From CAYUNT01 sp964446285 (GTDB lineage: Bacteria; Sumerlaeota; Sumerlaeia; SLMS01; CAYUNT01), in assembly GCA_964446285.1 (NCBI GenBank), contig CAYUNT010000042.1:1-26600 (forward strand): a stretch of 26,600 bases of DNA, read 5' to 3'. Positions 17,701-25,679 of this stretch are shown piece after piece. How positions within the stretch are numbered: position 1 is the first letter of the stretch; each line of letters begins with the position of its first letter. The notes below the pieces were generated by a model. It ran no database searches, was not told where the DNA came from, and saw only the letters and a list, made by a program, of their open reading frames with translations. Made by a program: the position numbers and the translations under genes.

Positions 17701-20700
17701 TTTGGCGCGGCGGGATTGTATGCGCGCGCGCGTGAGGCGCTGCCCGCAGCCCGCGCGAAAGATAAAAACAACCAGGCGGGCAATTGGGATGATCAGGAAC
17801 GCGAATTGATTGACCGCCGCGCACTTGCCTTGCAGGAAGCGGGGCAAAATGACGAAGCGGCGCGTCTTTTCGCCGATGTGGCCGCGCGGGCCGAACGAGC
17901 CAAAAACCCGCGCGCCGCCGCCCTCGCCCGCCGAAATTATGGCGTGAATTTATTCCTCGCCGCGCGGAGCCTGCGCGGTCCAGAGCGCACCGCCCAACTG
18001 CGAACCGCCTGGGAGGCATTCGATTCGAGCCGCCAGACGGTCGAGCGCGAGGGGGCTATTTCAGTCAAAGAGCGAAATAAAAAACGCGGCGGGGGAGGAT
18101 TATTCTCGATCGCGGCTGTGGTCGGCCTGGGCGGCGCGGATTCGACGGCGTCGGGCCTTGGGTTCGACGAACGCGGTGAATTGCGCCTGCTCACGGCCTT
18201 CCAGGGCTGGATCGCCGAGGCGGACGACAATCCCGAGGCGGCGCTGGCGTCGCTGCGGGCGCAACTCGATAGCTACCCCAAACTCACCGACGCCAATCGC
18301 GTTTTTATCCTCTCGCAAAAAGCCGTGCTATTCAGCCGCGCCGCCGCCTTGGAAGAACGCCGCGGACGCTTGGCCGAGGCCGCGCGCGCCACACTCGATT
18401 CGCTTGATGCCTGCCGCTGGACGCTCGCCAAAGAGGAATTTTACAATGCGCGCGGGGCTGTTGTGGCCGCGCTGAATCTGGCGCGCTTGTGGACCGTCGT
18501 CCCCGAGGCGATTCCGCCCGAGGCGCGCTCGAACTGGCTGGCCCTGCGCACGCAAAAGCCCAAGGACGCCAAAGAATGGACCGAAAAGGACGCCATACCT
18601 TTCGCCAGCACAGAAGAGGCGATTCTGGCAACGCTGGCCGGGGCGCGGGGGCTGCTTGCAGGCGATCCGCCGCCGCCAGCCGCTGTGCTGCTGCCCGAGG
18701 TGAGTTTCCACGAGGCGGCGCTTCGCCTGCGCCAGGCGGATGATCTGCTGGCCGCCCCGCTCGATCCAGCGCGTCCGATGCAGGCCATCGAGGACACGGC
18801 CCGGGCGCTGGAATTGGCGCGTTCGGCCCGCGCCGGATTCGCGGACGCCGAGCGTGTGTGCGCCGCGCAAACCGCCGCCGAAAAAACCACGTTCGCGATC
18901 AGCGCCGAAGACCGATTGCGCCAGCGCCGCATTCAAATTGCCGCCCAATTGCAGCAGGCGCAGGCATTGCGGCTGCTCGGGCGCGCCGCGGATGCCGATG
19001 CCGCTGCCAGCCGCGGTCTGAGCCTTGCCGCCGCATGGGGCTATCAGGACTTGGTGTTTGCTTACGAATTCGAGTCGGGCTGGCGCGCCGCCGATTCGCC
19101 CAATGCGTCCGATGCGCCCGGCGCGCGCCTGGCGCACTGGCATCGCGCCGCCGAGGCCGCCGAATCCGCCTTGCCCGGACAGCGCGATTCTTCGGCGATG
19201 GCCCGCGCCGCCCGCGCGACCATCGGCTCGGCCCTCGCCCGCGATGCCGCCCGCGCCGGACAGTGGGAAAAGGCATGGCGGTGGTCCGAATGGGCGCAGG
19301 CGCAAAACCTCGCCTCGGAAATCGACGAACTTGCCCCGGATCTGGCGGGTGAATCCGCCAGCAAGCTCGCCCCGAAACTGCGTGCGCTCGTAGATGATAT
19401 TCGCGCCTTGCTCGACCGCCAGCGCCGCCTCGCCGTGGCCACAGACCCCGCCCCAGAAGCGTTGGCTGGCGAAATGGCATCGCTGCGCGCGCGCTGGACC
19501 GAACTTCTCGACGCGGCGCGCGGCGAAGACCCGGCGGCTTGGTCGCTCTTTTCGGGCCAGCCGCTCGAACTCGGCGACGTGATCGACCTCTTGCCGCCCG
19601 AAACCGCCCTCGTGCGCATGGCATGGTGCGGCGACGGAGTGTTGCTGCTTCAGACGGCGGGCGGAGAATTTTCAGGGCGATTTATAGAGGATTTGGACGG
19701 ACGCCTGGCCGCGATCATCGAGCGCGCCGCCTCGGGCGAATCCATCGAGTCGGGCGCGAACGCGGCGTCCGATCTGGAATTTCTATCAAAAACTCTCCTT
19801 TCTCCGCTTAGCGGCATTCTGGGACCTGCGGGCGAAGGCGCGGAAAAGAAGGATCGCGTTCTTCTTCTTTCCACCGACGCTGCCCTGCTTGCCCTGCCGA
19901 TCGAGGCGCTTCCCGCCCCAGGCGCAACGGGTGATGCGCCAGGCCAGCGCGTGGCTATCTCGCGCGTTGCCTCGATTGCGCATTTGTATCTGTGCGAAAC
20001 CCGCAAATCACCCTGGCGCCAGCGTCTGCTCACATTCGGAACGCCTCAGGCCTCTTCGCCCTCCGCTGCCGCCACACCCGTGCCCGCTTCGGCAATTACC
20101 GGCTACTATGCCGCCACGGCGAGCGTGGAAGGTCCGCTTTCCGCCCCGGATGCGCTGGCCGCCGGACGCCAGGCGGACTTGATTCGCGTTGCTTGGCCGC
20201 TGGCGCTTGACCCGCTGCGCCCCGCCGCCACGCGGCTCGACACCGCCCCGGCGCCTGCTACGGTCGGCGGAAATCCTCCCGGAGCGACGGTCTCCGTGCG
20301 CGATCTGTTTGCGTCGGGCTGGTCCGCGTCGTGCGCCGCCTTCGAACGCCCCGCGTTCACCGCCGCCGCGCCCGCCACAGGCAATCAGGCATCGCTCGAT
20401 TTGTTCCTCATGGCGCTCGCCTGGGGCGGATGCCCAAGCGTTGTCCTCGGTCCGCCAGTGATGGACAAGTCGGATCGGTCAGACCAGTCGGACAAATCCG
20501 CCGAATTTGATTTTGCCGTTTGGTCTGGATTTTGGAAGGCGCTCGCCAGCGAATCGCCCGCCGCTGCCCTGCGACAGGCCCGCGCCGAGGCCGCACAAAC
20601 CGCAGATAAGAATCTTGGACGAGACGTCCAAGCCACCGGAAAGAAACTTGGGCAGGATGTTCAAGCCACCGGAAATGCCGCCCGCGCCGCGCAATTCCGC

Positions 20701-23610
20701 CTCTGGGGGCATCCGGGCCTTTCGCGCGAGGCCGCCCGCGCCTTTGCCGAGGAGCAACTCGAAGAACGCATCCAGCGCGCCCGCGTTGCATTTCAGGCGA
20801 AAAACTGGTCCGCCGCCGCCGCCGGGTTCAGCCGCGTAGTCGCGCTCCTCGATCTGATGAACCCCGACGACGACCGCCTGCCAGACGCCGCGCAGCTCCA
20901 GGCCGACGCCGCCGATCAGGCCGGGGACTCCGCGCTGAGTGTGCAGGGGGCTGCGCGCTATGTGGCCGAAATCGAACGCCGCGCCCAGGCCGATCCGCCC
21001 ATTCTCCCGCCCGCGCGCCTGGCTGCCGCTCTGCGATACGCCGCGGGCATCTACGATCATGCCCGCCTCCACGACCGCGCCGCCGATACGATGCGACGCG
21101 AAATCGAAATCCGCCGCCCGCTCGACGACCCCGCCGAACTCCTCGCCTCGCTTGTCAAACTCGGCGTCGTCCTCGAAAACGGCGCGCGCTACGAAGACGC
21201 CCTGGCCGCCTACGACAAGGCGCGCGCGATGTGCGCCGAACTCGAAGTCCCGGAGGAAGAAGCCGCGCAATGGCGGCGCATCGGGCGCATTCGCCTGCTG
21301 TTCCTTGGGCAATGGTTGAGCGCCGAAGACGCTTTCACTCGCGCCCGCGATCTGTATCAGGCGGCCGCCGAGTCGCGCGGGTTGACGGAATCGCTCCTCG
21401 ACCTCGCCCTTACGGCGGAACGGCGCGCCGATTTCGATCAGGCGCTCGATTATTACGCCCGCGCCGAGGAGTCCGCCAAAGGCCTGGGGGATGAGTCGCT
21501 CCTCGCCCGCGCCGCCCTCGGACAGGCCGAAACCCACTGGTTAACTGGGAATTATCTGGAGGCTATTCGCCGCCAGCAGGCCGCGCTCGAACACGCCCGC
21601 GCCGGGCAAAATGCGGCCATCGAACTCGCCGCGCATAATACCGCCGGCCTTACGCGCTGGATGCTCAACGACCACGAACGCGCTCTGGCCGAATTCGATC
21701 AGGCGCTCGCGCTCAGCCGCCGTCTCGGACTGCTCGACGAGGAGTCCTCGACGCTCAACAACACGGGCCTCGTTTGGCGTTCGCGCGCTGAATATCCCAA
21801 GGCCCTCGAATACTTCAATTCGGCGCTCGAAATCGACCGCGCGCACGGCCTTGAATGGGGCGAGGCATACGACCACCGCAATATCGGCATGACGCACCTG
21901 CTCGCTGGAAATCTCGACGCGGCCCTCGAACAGCTCCAGCAAGCCGCCGCGATGGCCCAGCGTCTGGGCGACCGCGTGAATTACGCCAAGGCGATATTGT
22001 CTCTGGCCGACACGGAGCGCCGCCTCGAACGCCCCGCCGATGCCCGCGCGCATTACGACGAAACCCTCGCCGAATCGCGCTCGCGCAACCTGCCCGAGGT
22101 GGAATGGCGCGCCCTGCAGGGCCTCGCCACTCTCGCGCGCCAATCGGGTGATCGCCCCGAGGCGATTCGCATCCTCGGCCAGGCCATCGAGGTCGTTGAA
22201 CGGATGCGCGCCTCGATCCGCGTCGAGGAATTGCAGGATGGATTCCTCGCGGACAAGCAGGGGCTTTACGAGGAGATGATCCTTCTTCTGCTCGATGAGG
22301 CCAAACCGCGCGAGGCCTTCGAATTCAACGAGCGTGCCCGTGGGCGGTCGTTCATCGACCTGCTCGGCAATCAGCGCCTCGATGTGGGCCGCCCGGAAGA
22401 CGCGCAACTTCTTGAACGCGACCGCACAACGCGCGCCGAACTCGATCGTTTGAAGGTCCGTCTGGCCGCCGCCACGGACGACGCCACGCGCAAAGAAATC
22501 CAAGGGCGCGTTGAGGCGCTCAATGCGGAACTCGCCGATCTCCTTTTGAAAATCCGCCTCCAAAATCCCGCCCTGAGCGCCTTTGTGACCGTCGAGCCGC
22601 TTAATCTCGAAGAACTCTTCAAATTGCTCGGGTCGGACGTGGCACTCGTCGAATACTTCCTCGCGGAAAAAGAAACCATCGTCTGGATTGTGCGCGATGG
22701 GCATCTCGACGTCGTGCGCATCCCCGAAAACCGCGCCAAACTGACGGAAGATGTCACGAACTACCGCCGCCGCATTCAGGCCATCGAGGACGTAAGCGAA
22801 CTCTCGCTCGATCTCCACCGCCGCCTGATCGCACCCATCGAACCGTATCTGGCCGGGGCGCCGCGTCTGGCCATCGTGCCGCACGCCGCGCTGCATTACT
22901 GTTCGTTTGCCTCGCTCAGCGACGGGCGCACGAACCTCATCGACCGCTACCCGATTTTCTATCTGCCGAGCGCGAGCGTGTATCGCTATACCGAGGCGCG
23001 CCGCAAGGACACGAAAAACCTCCGCGTGCTCGCCATCGGCAACCCGGACCTCGGCAACCCCAATCTCGACCTGCCCTTCGCGCAGAAGGAAGCCGAACGC
23101 CTCGTGTGGAGTTTCCCCGAGGTCACGGTGCTTACGGGCGAGCGCGCCACCCGTTCGTGGGTTGAGGAAAACGCCTCGCAATACGGCGTGATCCACCTTG
23201 CGTCGCACGGCGAATTCGAGAGCCTGAACCCGCTCTATTCCGCGCTGCTCCTTGCGCCGGATAAGGAGTATTCCGATGGACGCCTGACCGTGCGCGACAT
23301 CTTCCGCCTGACGATCAATGCCGACCTCGTGACACTCAGTGCCTGCGAAAGCGGCCTGGCGCGCGTGAACACGGGCGACGATCTCGTCGGCCTCAACCGC
23401 GCGTTCATCTACGCGGGCACGCACTCAATTGTGACGTCGCTCTGGCGCGTGGACGACATCGCCACAGCGGTGATGGTGAAACATTTCTACCGCAATTACG
23501 CCGATGTGGACAAAGCCGAGGCACTCCGCCGCGCGCAGGCGCAAGTCCGCCGCCTCCAGCCGCATCCCGCCTACTGGTCCGGGTTGATCCTGACTGGGGA
23601 TTGGAAGTAG
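14740..23610 (+). CDS. Giant lipoprotein: TolB-like propeller, TPRs, degenerate CHAT, TPRs, active CHAT protease
   Basis: The 2956-residue protein starts at a GTG with a good Shine-Dalgarno. The signal peptide ends at the lipobox AAGC (Cys52). A propeller follows (about 93-388) with PD40 motifs such as LSPRFSPDGRRIAYIS and QPDVSPDGRWVV. TPR-like helices fill about 490-1600. A CHAT-like domain (about 1608-1993) has lost its catalytic residues. More TPRs (about 2000-2480) show classical EYPKALEYFNSALEIDRA units and lead to a canonical CHAT domain (about 2623-2956). That domain has H2823 in HLASHGEF and C2869 in LSACESGL, the clan CD His-Cys pair, then LWRVDD and the WSGLILTGDW end. CHAT proteases (separase/caspase-like) cleave a partner after TPR-mediated recognition. 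A lipid-anchored, extracytoplasmic version next to AsmA/YdbL genes suggests envelope surveillance, which is inference. Repeats are inserted in frame near residues 452-487, 1908-1921 and 1957-1979. Confidence 0.92.
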   Translation: MDYQVIEARKEILTTKNAKNTKGRDRENHFLSRPFAFFAVVVIISAFAAAGCSMRGARGLESAAFHSLTPVVPKFISSTAAASADAATSPSRELALWTRAQDAPRRWTADPANEQMPDVAPDGRLLAYVSDAEGSEDILLLPLPPAAPDPPRRFAASPARELSPRFSPDGRRIAYISTLDDAFGDLWVAPVSAKRSGAARKLTDRSTRDADPAWTPGGRSIVFSRAEGEKPPALAIYDLKTGSTRDLASGPASQPDVSPDGRWVVHAVPGANGISTSLALFDLQNEMGHPALVADYPMANPRFAPDGRAVLFAAGSDDTSTDDRFSPEDNWVIWRAEFDPASGDLRTPAPLTSAASDSRQPAPFKGGFFFARNSRLRRGDLFTFGEMGAVNLAEGLTDASAAPDASAIPDSSAAPKSSAALARVLRLAADRPNEPDLILCAWRNLAALAQEEINLGRDVQATGKSHNSQLTTPNSSLTTHNSQPTTLPDISSRARIAEIRLLIQIGRLQQARRVAGRLASDADAPGAYRGLASVELQRALVAQSERATAKPETLAESRRQALAAIQALLADPAYSGQAEFAAEARLFAAQLHRDLGDPRAAIEETDAILLNYPDQPSARARALLLRGALQERLGLNDEVVPTYLGVVRDFPGQRRECIEAARRVVDAAASEGKTPDDKRRLLRVQIAAPQTPALVSAFAQNRIGDLFAAEERFGDAIEEYGRTIARYSQETEAVSAAHFALSRIYYDLGNYAESVRAYERIELRLRPRDDAFHARARRGYIRQTLLKAEAEWRQNDPLQARATFASLLDYDAEIVEAWRGILRSDNALGRIPATLREIETSLSAAPDRPALRYARGLALSYLPGRESESIRELQRAALLDPGSPYPHQTLGYLFEQRMNTRNDTAAGERSLREYQLALTLSDAELVPQNVAALIVNCGNSARLLGLWGLAHSYYQQRLKSTEPHEDPRTEFLFLRRAAEVAFSAGDSFGAAGLYARAREALPAARAKDKNNQAGNWDDQERELIDRRALALQEAGQNDEAARLFADVAARAERAKNPRAAALARRNYGVNLFLAARSLRGPERTAQLRTAWEAFDSSRQTVEREGAISVKERNKKRGGGGLFSIAAVVGLGGADSTASGLGFDERGELRLLTAFQGWIAEADDNPEAALASLRAQLDSYPKLTDANRVFILSQKAVLFSRAAALEERRGRLAEAARATLDSLDACRWTLAKEEFYNARGAVVAALNLARLWTVVPEAIPPEARSNWLALRTQKPKDAKEWTEKDAIPFASTEEAILATLAGARGLLAGDPPPPAAVLLPEVSFHEAALRLRQADDLLAAPLDPARPMQAIEDTARALELARSARAGFADAERVCAAQTAAEKTTFAISAEDRLRQRRIQIAAQLQQAQALRLLGRAADADAAASRGLSLAAAWGYQDLVFAYEFESGWRAADSPNASDAPGARLAHWHRAAEAAESALPGQRDSSAMARAARATIGSALARDAARAGQWEKAWRWSEWAQAQNLASEIDELAPDLAGESASKLAPKLRALVDDIRALLDRQRRLAVATDPAPEALAGEMASLRARWTELLDAARGEDPAAWSLFSGQPLELGDVIDLLPPETALVRMAWCGDGVLLLQTAGGEFSGRFIEDLDGRLAAIIERAASGESIESGANAASDLEFLSKTLLSPLSGILGPAGEGAEKKDRVLLLSTDAALLALPIEALPAPGATGDAPGQRVAISRVASIAHLYLCETRKSPWRQRLLTFGTPQASSPSAAATPVPASAITGYYAATASVEGPLSAPDALAAGRQADLIRVAWPLALDPLRPAATRLDTAPAPATVGGNPPGATVSVRDLFASGWSASCAAFERPAFTAAAPATGNQASLDLFLMALAWGGCPSVVLGPPVMDKSDRSDQSDKSAEFDFAVWSGFWKALASESPAAALRQARAEAAQTADKNLGRDVQATGKKLGQDVQATGNAARAAQFRLWGHPGLSREAARAFAEEQLEERIQRARVAFQAKNWSAAAAGFSRVVALLDLMNPDDDRLPDAAQLQADAADQAGDSALSVQGAARYVAEIERRAQADPPILPPARLAAALRYAAGIYDHARLHDRAADTMRREIEIRRPLDDPAELLASLVKLGVVLENGARYEDALAAYDKARAMCAELEVPEEEAAQWRRIGRIRLLFLGQWLSAEDAFTRARDLYQAAAESRGLTESLLDLALTAERRADFDQALDYYARAEESAKGLGDESLLARAALGQAETHWLTGNYLEAIRRQQAALEHARAGQNAAIELAAHNTAGLTRWMLNDHERALAEFDQALALSRRLGLLDEESSTLNNTGLVWRSRAEYPKALEYFNSALEIDRAHGLEWGEAYDHRNIGMTHLLAGNLDAALEQLQQAAAMAQRLGDRVNYAKAILSLADTERRLERPADARAHYDETLAESRSRNLPEVEWRALQGLATLARQSGDRPEAIRILGQAIEVVERMRASIRVEELQDGFLADKQGLYEEMILLLLDEAKPREAFEFNERARGRSFIDLLGNQRLDVGRPEDAQLLERDRTTRAELDRLKVRLAAATDDATRKEIQGRVEALNAELADLLLKIRLQNPALSAFVTVEPLNLEELFKLLGSDVALVEYFLAEKETIVWIVRDGHLDVVRIPENRAKLTEDVTNYRRRIQAIEDVSELSLDLHRRLIAPIEPYLAGAPRLAIVPHAALHYCSFASLSDGRTNLIDRYPIFYLPSASVYRYTEARRKDTKNLRVLAIGNPDLGNPNLDLPFAQKEAERLVWSFPEVTVLTGERATRSWVEENASQYGVIHLASHGEFESLNPLYSALLLAPDKEYSDGRLTVRDIFRLTINADLVTLSACESGLARVNTGDDLVGLNRAFIYAGTHSIVTSLWRVDDIATAVMVKHFYRNYADVDKAEALRRAQAQVRRLQPHPAYWSGLILTGDWK
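14776..14863. repeat. Palindromic repeat forming the signal peptide of the CHAT lipoprotein
   Basis: The left arm (14776-14807, TTAACCACGAAAAACGCGAA and on) pairs with the right arm (14830-14863, CTTTCGCGTCCTTTCGCGTT and on). The left arm encodes residues 13-23 (LTTKNAKNTKG) and the right arm residues 31-42 (LSRPFAFFAVVV). It is the same family as the repeat at 14124-14214 but a distinct, more GC-rich copy. Confidence 0.87.
16102..16200. repeat. Composite in-frame insertion: hairpin repeat plus CACAACT tandem repeat
   Basis: The hairpin CTTGGACGAGACGTCCAAG (16102-16120) with its CCACCGGAAA tail is fused to a degenerate CACAACT-unit tandem array (about 16134-16200). Together they encode NLGRDVQATGK followed by a Ser/Asn/Gln/Thr-rich string. 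The insertion lies in the linker between the propeller and the first TPR region of the CHAT protein and keeps the frame. Confidence 0.85.
20461..20500. repeat. Short tandem repeat encoding a KSDRSDQSDKS linker
   Basis: A degenerate 9-base-period repeat of the GTCGGACAA type encodes MDKSDRSDQSDKS. It lies in the degenerate CHAT domain after the VVLGPP strand, where a loop is expected. It is about 110 bases upstream of another repeat insertion. Confidence 0.7.
20614..20675. repeat. Two in-frame units of the hairpin repeat
   Basis: The first unit, CTTGGACGAGACGTCCAAG (20614-20632), is a perfect 8-bp hairpin identical to the copy at 16102. The second (20646-20664, CTTGGGCAGGATGTTCAAG) is decayed. 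Each is followed by CCACCGGAAA. They encode LGRDVQATGK and LGQDVQATGN inside the degenerate CHAT domain. Confidence 0.87.
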
Positions 23611-23622
23611 GAATAGAGGGAA

Positions 23623-23698
23623 TTAACCACAAAGGCACAAAGGCACAAAGACACAAAGAACAATCTTCATCTTCGTGTCTTTGTGCCTTTGTGGTGAA
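23623..23698. repeat. Long palindromic repeat of the CACAAAGGCACAAAG type
   Basis: The left arm is 23623-23659 (TTAACCACAAAGGCACAAAG and on) and the right arm 23672-23698 (TTCGTGTCTTTGTGCCTTTG and on). It starts 13 bases after the CHAT stop and ends 14 bases before the next gene, filling nearly the whole gap. It would form a strong RNA hairpin that could attenuate or stabilise the transcript. Confidence 0.9.
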
Positions 23699-23712
23699 GA
23701 GGACCCAAACCC

Positions 23713-24741
23713 ATGTCGCAATGGTTTGTCGATGAAGAACGATGCCGGCTTCTTGCGGCCCGCGCCAAAGCCCTGCCGCCGCGGCAGGATTATTTTATCC
23801 CGCCTATCCCGGCCGGGGCCTCGCCCGATCAGGTGGCACTGGCATGGATGGTCCTGACGGGCATCTGCCAGCAAACGCGAACGCTCGAAGGGCGCGTGGG
23901 CGGGCAATGGTCGCGCGGATCGGATTATCTGTTTCGGCGCGGACTGGAGTGGCTTTCCACAAAGCCGGATTTTTTCACAACCGCCCGCATGATGCGCCTG
24001 GATGCCGATGGGTTGCTCGCATGGATTTCCGACGACGGCGACCCGCGCCATTCGACTCTCGACCGCGTCGAGGAGCGCCTGCGCCTGTTGCACGGGATCG
24101 CGGAACTTCTCGAACGCGGTTATGAGGGCAGTCCGGCGCGGTTGTATGAGGCGTCGGGCGGGTATGTGGTTTCCAAAAGCGCGCGATGCGACGGCTTGGC
24201 CGCGCGCTTGGCCGCTTGCGAGGCCTACTCCGATCCGCTCGCAAAAAAAACATTTCTGCTGCTGATCTATCTCGATCAGTTGGGTATCTGGCCGCTCGCG
24301 GACGCCGATAGCCTGGACATCCCCGTGGATTATCACATCATGCGCGTATTTTTGCGCGCCGGGGCGGTTGCAACTCGCGATCCAGCCGCCCGCGCGCGCC
24401 TTGCCGCCGCTGAAGAATGCACAAATTCGGCCATTGAACAGGAAATTCGCTCGACAGCCGTCGATGCCTGCCGCTTTATGGTCCGCAAGGAAGGCTGCGG
24501 AGTCTTCGCTCTCGATTCGCTGTTGTGGATGATCGGGCGCAATTGTTGTTTTTACGAACATGCGCCGTTGTGTCATCCTGCCGAGTCGGGCGATTGCCCT
24601 TGGCGGGCGCGATGCAGCCTGATTGAGTCCATCGAGCATCCTTGCGCGAACCGCTGTCCGTTCGACGGCGCGTGCCGGGGCAGCCGTGAGGCCGAATTCG
24701 CGGCTCTGAAAGAACCAAGCATCGAAACGCACTACTACTAA
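23713..24741 (+). CDS. HhH-GPD (DNA-glycosylase)-like protein with Cys-rich C-terminus
   Basis: The 342-residue protein has no signal peptide and is mostly helical. The best motif is DIPVDYHIMRVFLRAGAV (Asp206), which resembles the end of the helix-hairpin-helix module of base-excision glycosylases and related nucleosidases, where v-D-x-H-v-x-R carries the catalytic Asp. The preceding LLLIYLDQLGIWPLADADS sits where the hairpin would be but lacks a clean G-x-G loop. The C-terminal 65 residues hold eight Cys (278, 279, 287, 295, 301, 311, 315, 321), including two C-x5-C pairs as in endonuclease III iron-sulfur loops. It could be a DNA repair glycosylase or a queuosine-salvage-type nucleosidase; neither is proven. 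It lies 102 bases after the CHAT gene, behind a palindromic repeat, and need not belong to that operon. Confidence 0.55.
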   Translation: MSQWFVDEERCRLLAARAKALPPRQDYFIPPIPAGASPDQVALAWMVLTGICQQTRTLEGRVGGQWSRGSDYLFRRGLEWLSTKPDFFTTARMMRLDADGLLAWISDDGDPRHSTLDRVEERLRLLHGIAELLERGYEGSPARLYEASGGYVVSKSARCDGLAARLAACEAYSDPLAKKTFLLLIYLDQLGIWPLADADSLDIPVDYHIMRVFLRAGAVATRDPAARARLAAAEECTNSAIEQEIRSTAVDACRFMVRKEGCGVFALDSLLWMIGRNCCFYEHAPLCHPAESGDCPWRARCSLIESIEHPCANRCPFDGACRGSREAEFAALKEPSIETHYY

Positions 24742-24845
24742 AACCTGTATATCGCCGGGGAGTATTCAGCCAGGCCCACTGAGGCGGGCTGACCTGAGCG
24801 AAATAGCGATGTCCCGGCGCAACACCCATTTTCTGGTATTTTGTT

Positions 24846-25679
24846 ATGGTATGGAACCTTGCCAAACCTTCGGACCCAAAAACGGACCCGCGGGGTCCCA
24901 AAAGCCCCTTTGATGGAAAGGTGGCGGCTGTAACAGGCGCAGCTCGCGGCATCGGACGCGCCGTGAGCGAAGCGCTCGGGCGTCGCGGCGCCCAAGTGCT
25001 TTTGGGCGATGTGAATTCGGAACTGGGCAGCGTGGCTGCCCGGACCCTTGGCGCCCAGGGCATTACGGCGCGTTTTGCATCGGTGGATGTCCGCCATGAA
25101 TACGATGTCGAACGCTTTCTCATGTCATGCATGCAGATTTTCGGGCGGCTGGACATCGTGGTTACGGCGGCCGGCGTGATTCGTGTCGCGCCGATCGAAA
25201 AAGCCACGCCGGATCATTTCCATGCCATTTTCGACGCCAATGTTCTCGGCACGGCACTGATGATCAAGCACGCGACGCCCCTGCTCGAAAAAGCGGGCGG
25301 GGGGACCATCGTTACCGTGTCAAGCGTGTCGGGAATGCTGGGATTTCGCGATTTGGGCTTTTACTGCGCCTCGAAGGCGGCAGTGCTGGGCCTGACCCGC
25401 TCGATGGCGGTTGAATTGGCTCCGAAGCAGATACGCATCAATGCGGTGGCCCCCTCGCTTGTGGAAACGGATATGGTCGAAGAGGAATTGGCCGCTCGCG
25501 AGGCTCTTGGCCAGGGCGCGGGCGATCAGTTGCTCGAAAAATTCCTTTCCGCCCAGCCCATCTCGCGCATGGCCACTCCCGAAGAAGTGGCGGAAGCGGT
25601 ATGCTTTCTGGCCTCGCCAGTCAATGCGCTCCTCACAGGGGCTGTCCTTACCCTGGATGGCGGTTTGACCTGTCTTTGA
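24846..25679 (+). CDS. Short-chain dehydrogenase/reductase
   Basis: The 277-residue protein is a classical SDR. The cofactor motif T-G-A-A-R-G-I-G is at residues 30-37, the catalytic Ser is at about 160 (VSSVSG), and the Y-x-x-x-K pair is Y173 and K177 (YCASK). The N-A-P-S-L-V-E-T-D segment and the final F-L-A-S-P-x-x-x-L-x-T-G-x-x-L-x-L-D-G-G are also standard. The usual N-N-A-G strand reads V-T-A-A-G here. An Asp at the end of the second strand (LLGDVN) suggests NAD(H) preference. An N-terminal extension of about 20 residues precedes the Rossmann fold. The family oxidises or reduces alcohols and ketones; the substrate cannot be read. No good Shine-Dalgarno precedes the ATG, so a later start is possible. 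Confidence 0.93.
   Translation: MVWNLAKPSDPKTDPRGPKSPFDGKVAAVTGAARGIGRAVSEALGRRGAQVLLGDVNSELGSVAARTLGAQGITARFASVDVRHEYDVERFLMSCMQIFGRLDIVVTAAGVIRVAPIEKATPDHFHAIFDANVLGTALMIKHATPLLEKAGGGTIVTVSSVSGMLGFRDLGFYCASKAAVLGLTRSMAVELAPKQIRINAVAPSLVETDMVEEELAAREALGQGAGDQLLEKFLSAQPISRMATPEEVAEAVCFLASPVNALLTGAVLTLDGGLTCL

Noticed and set aside
21541..23424. A 627-codon minus-strand open frame
   Set aside because: It is antisense to the TPR and CHAT coding region, has no recognisable motif, and is explained by GC bias.
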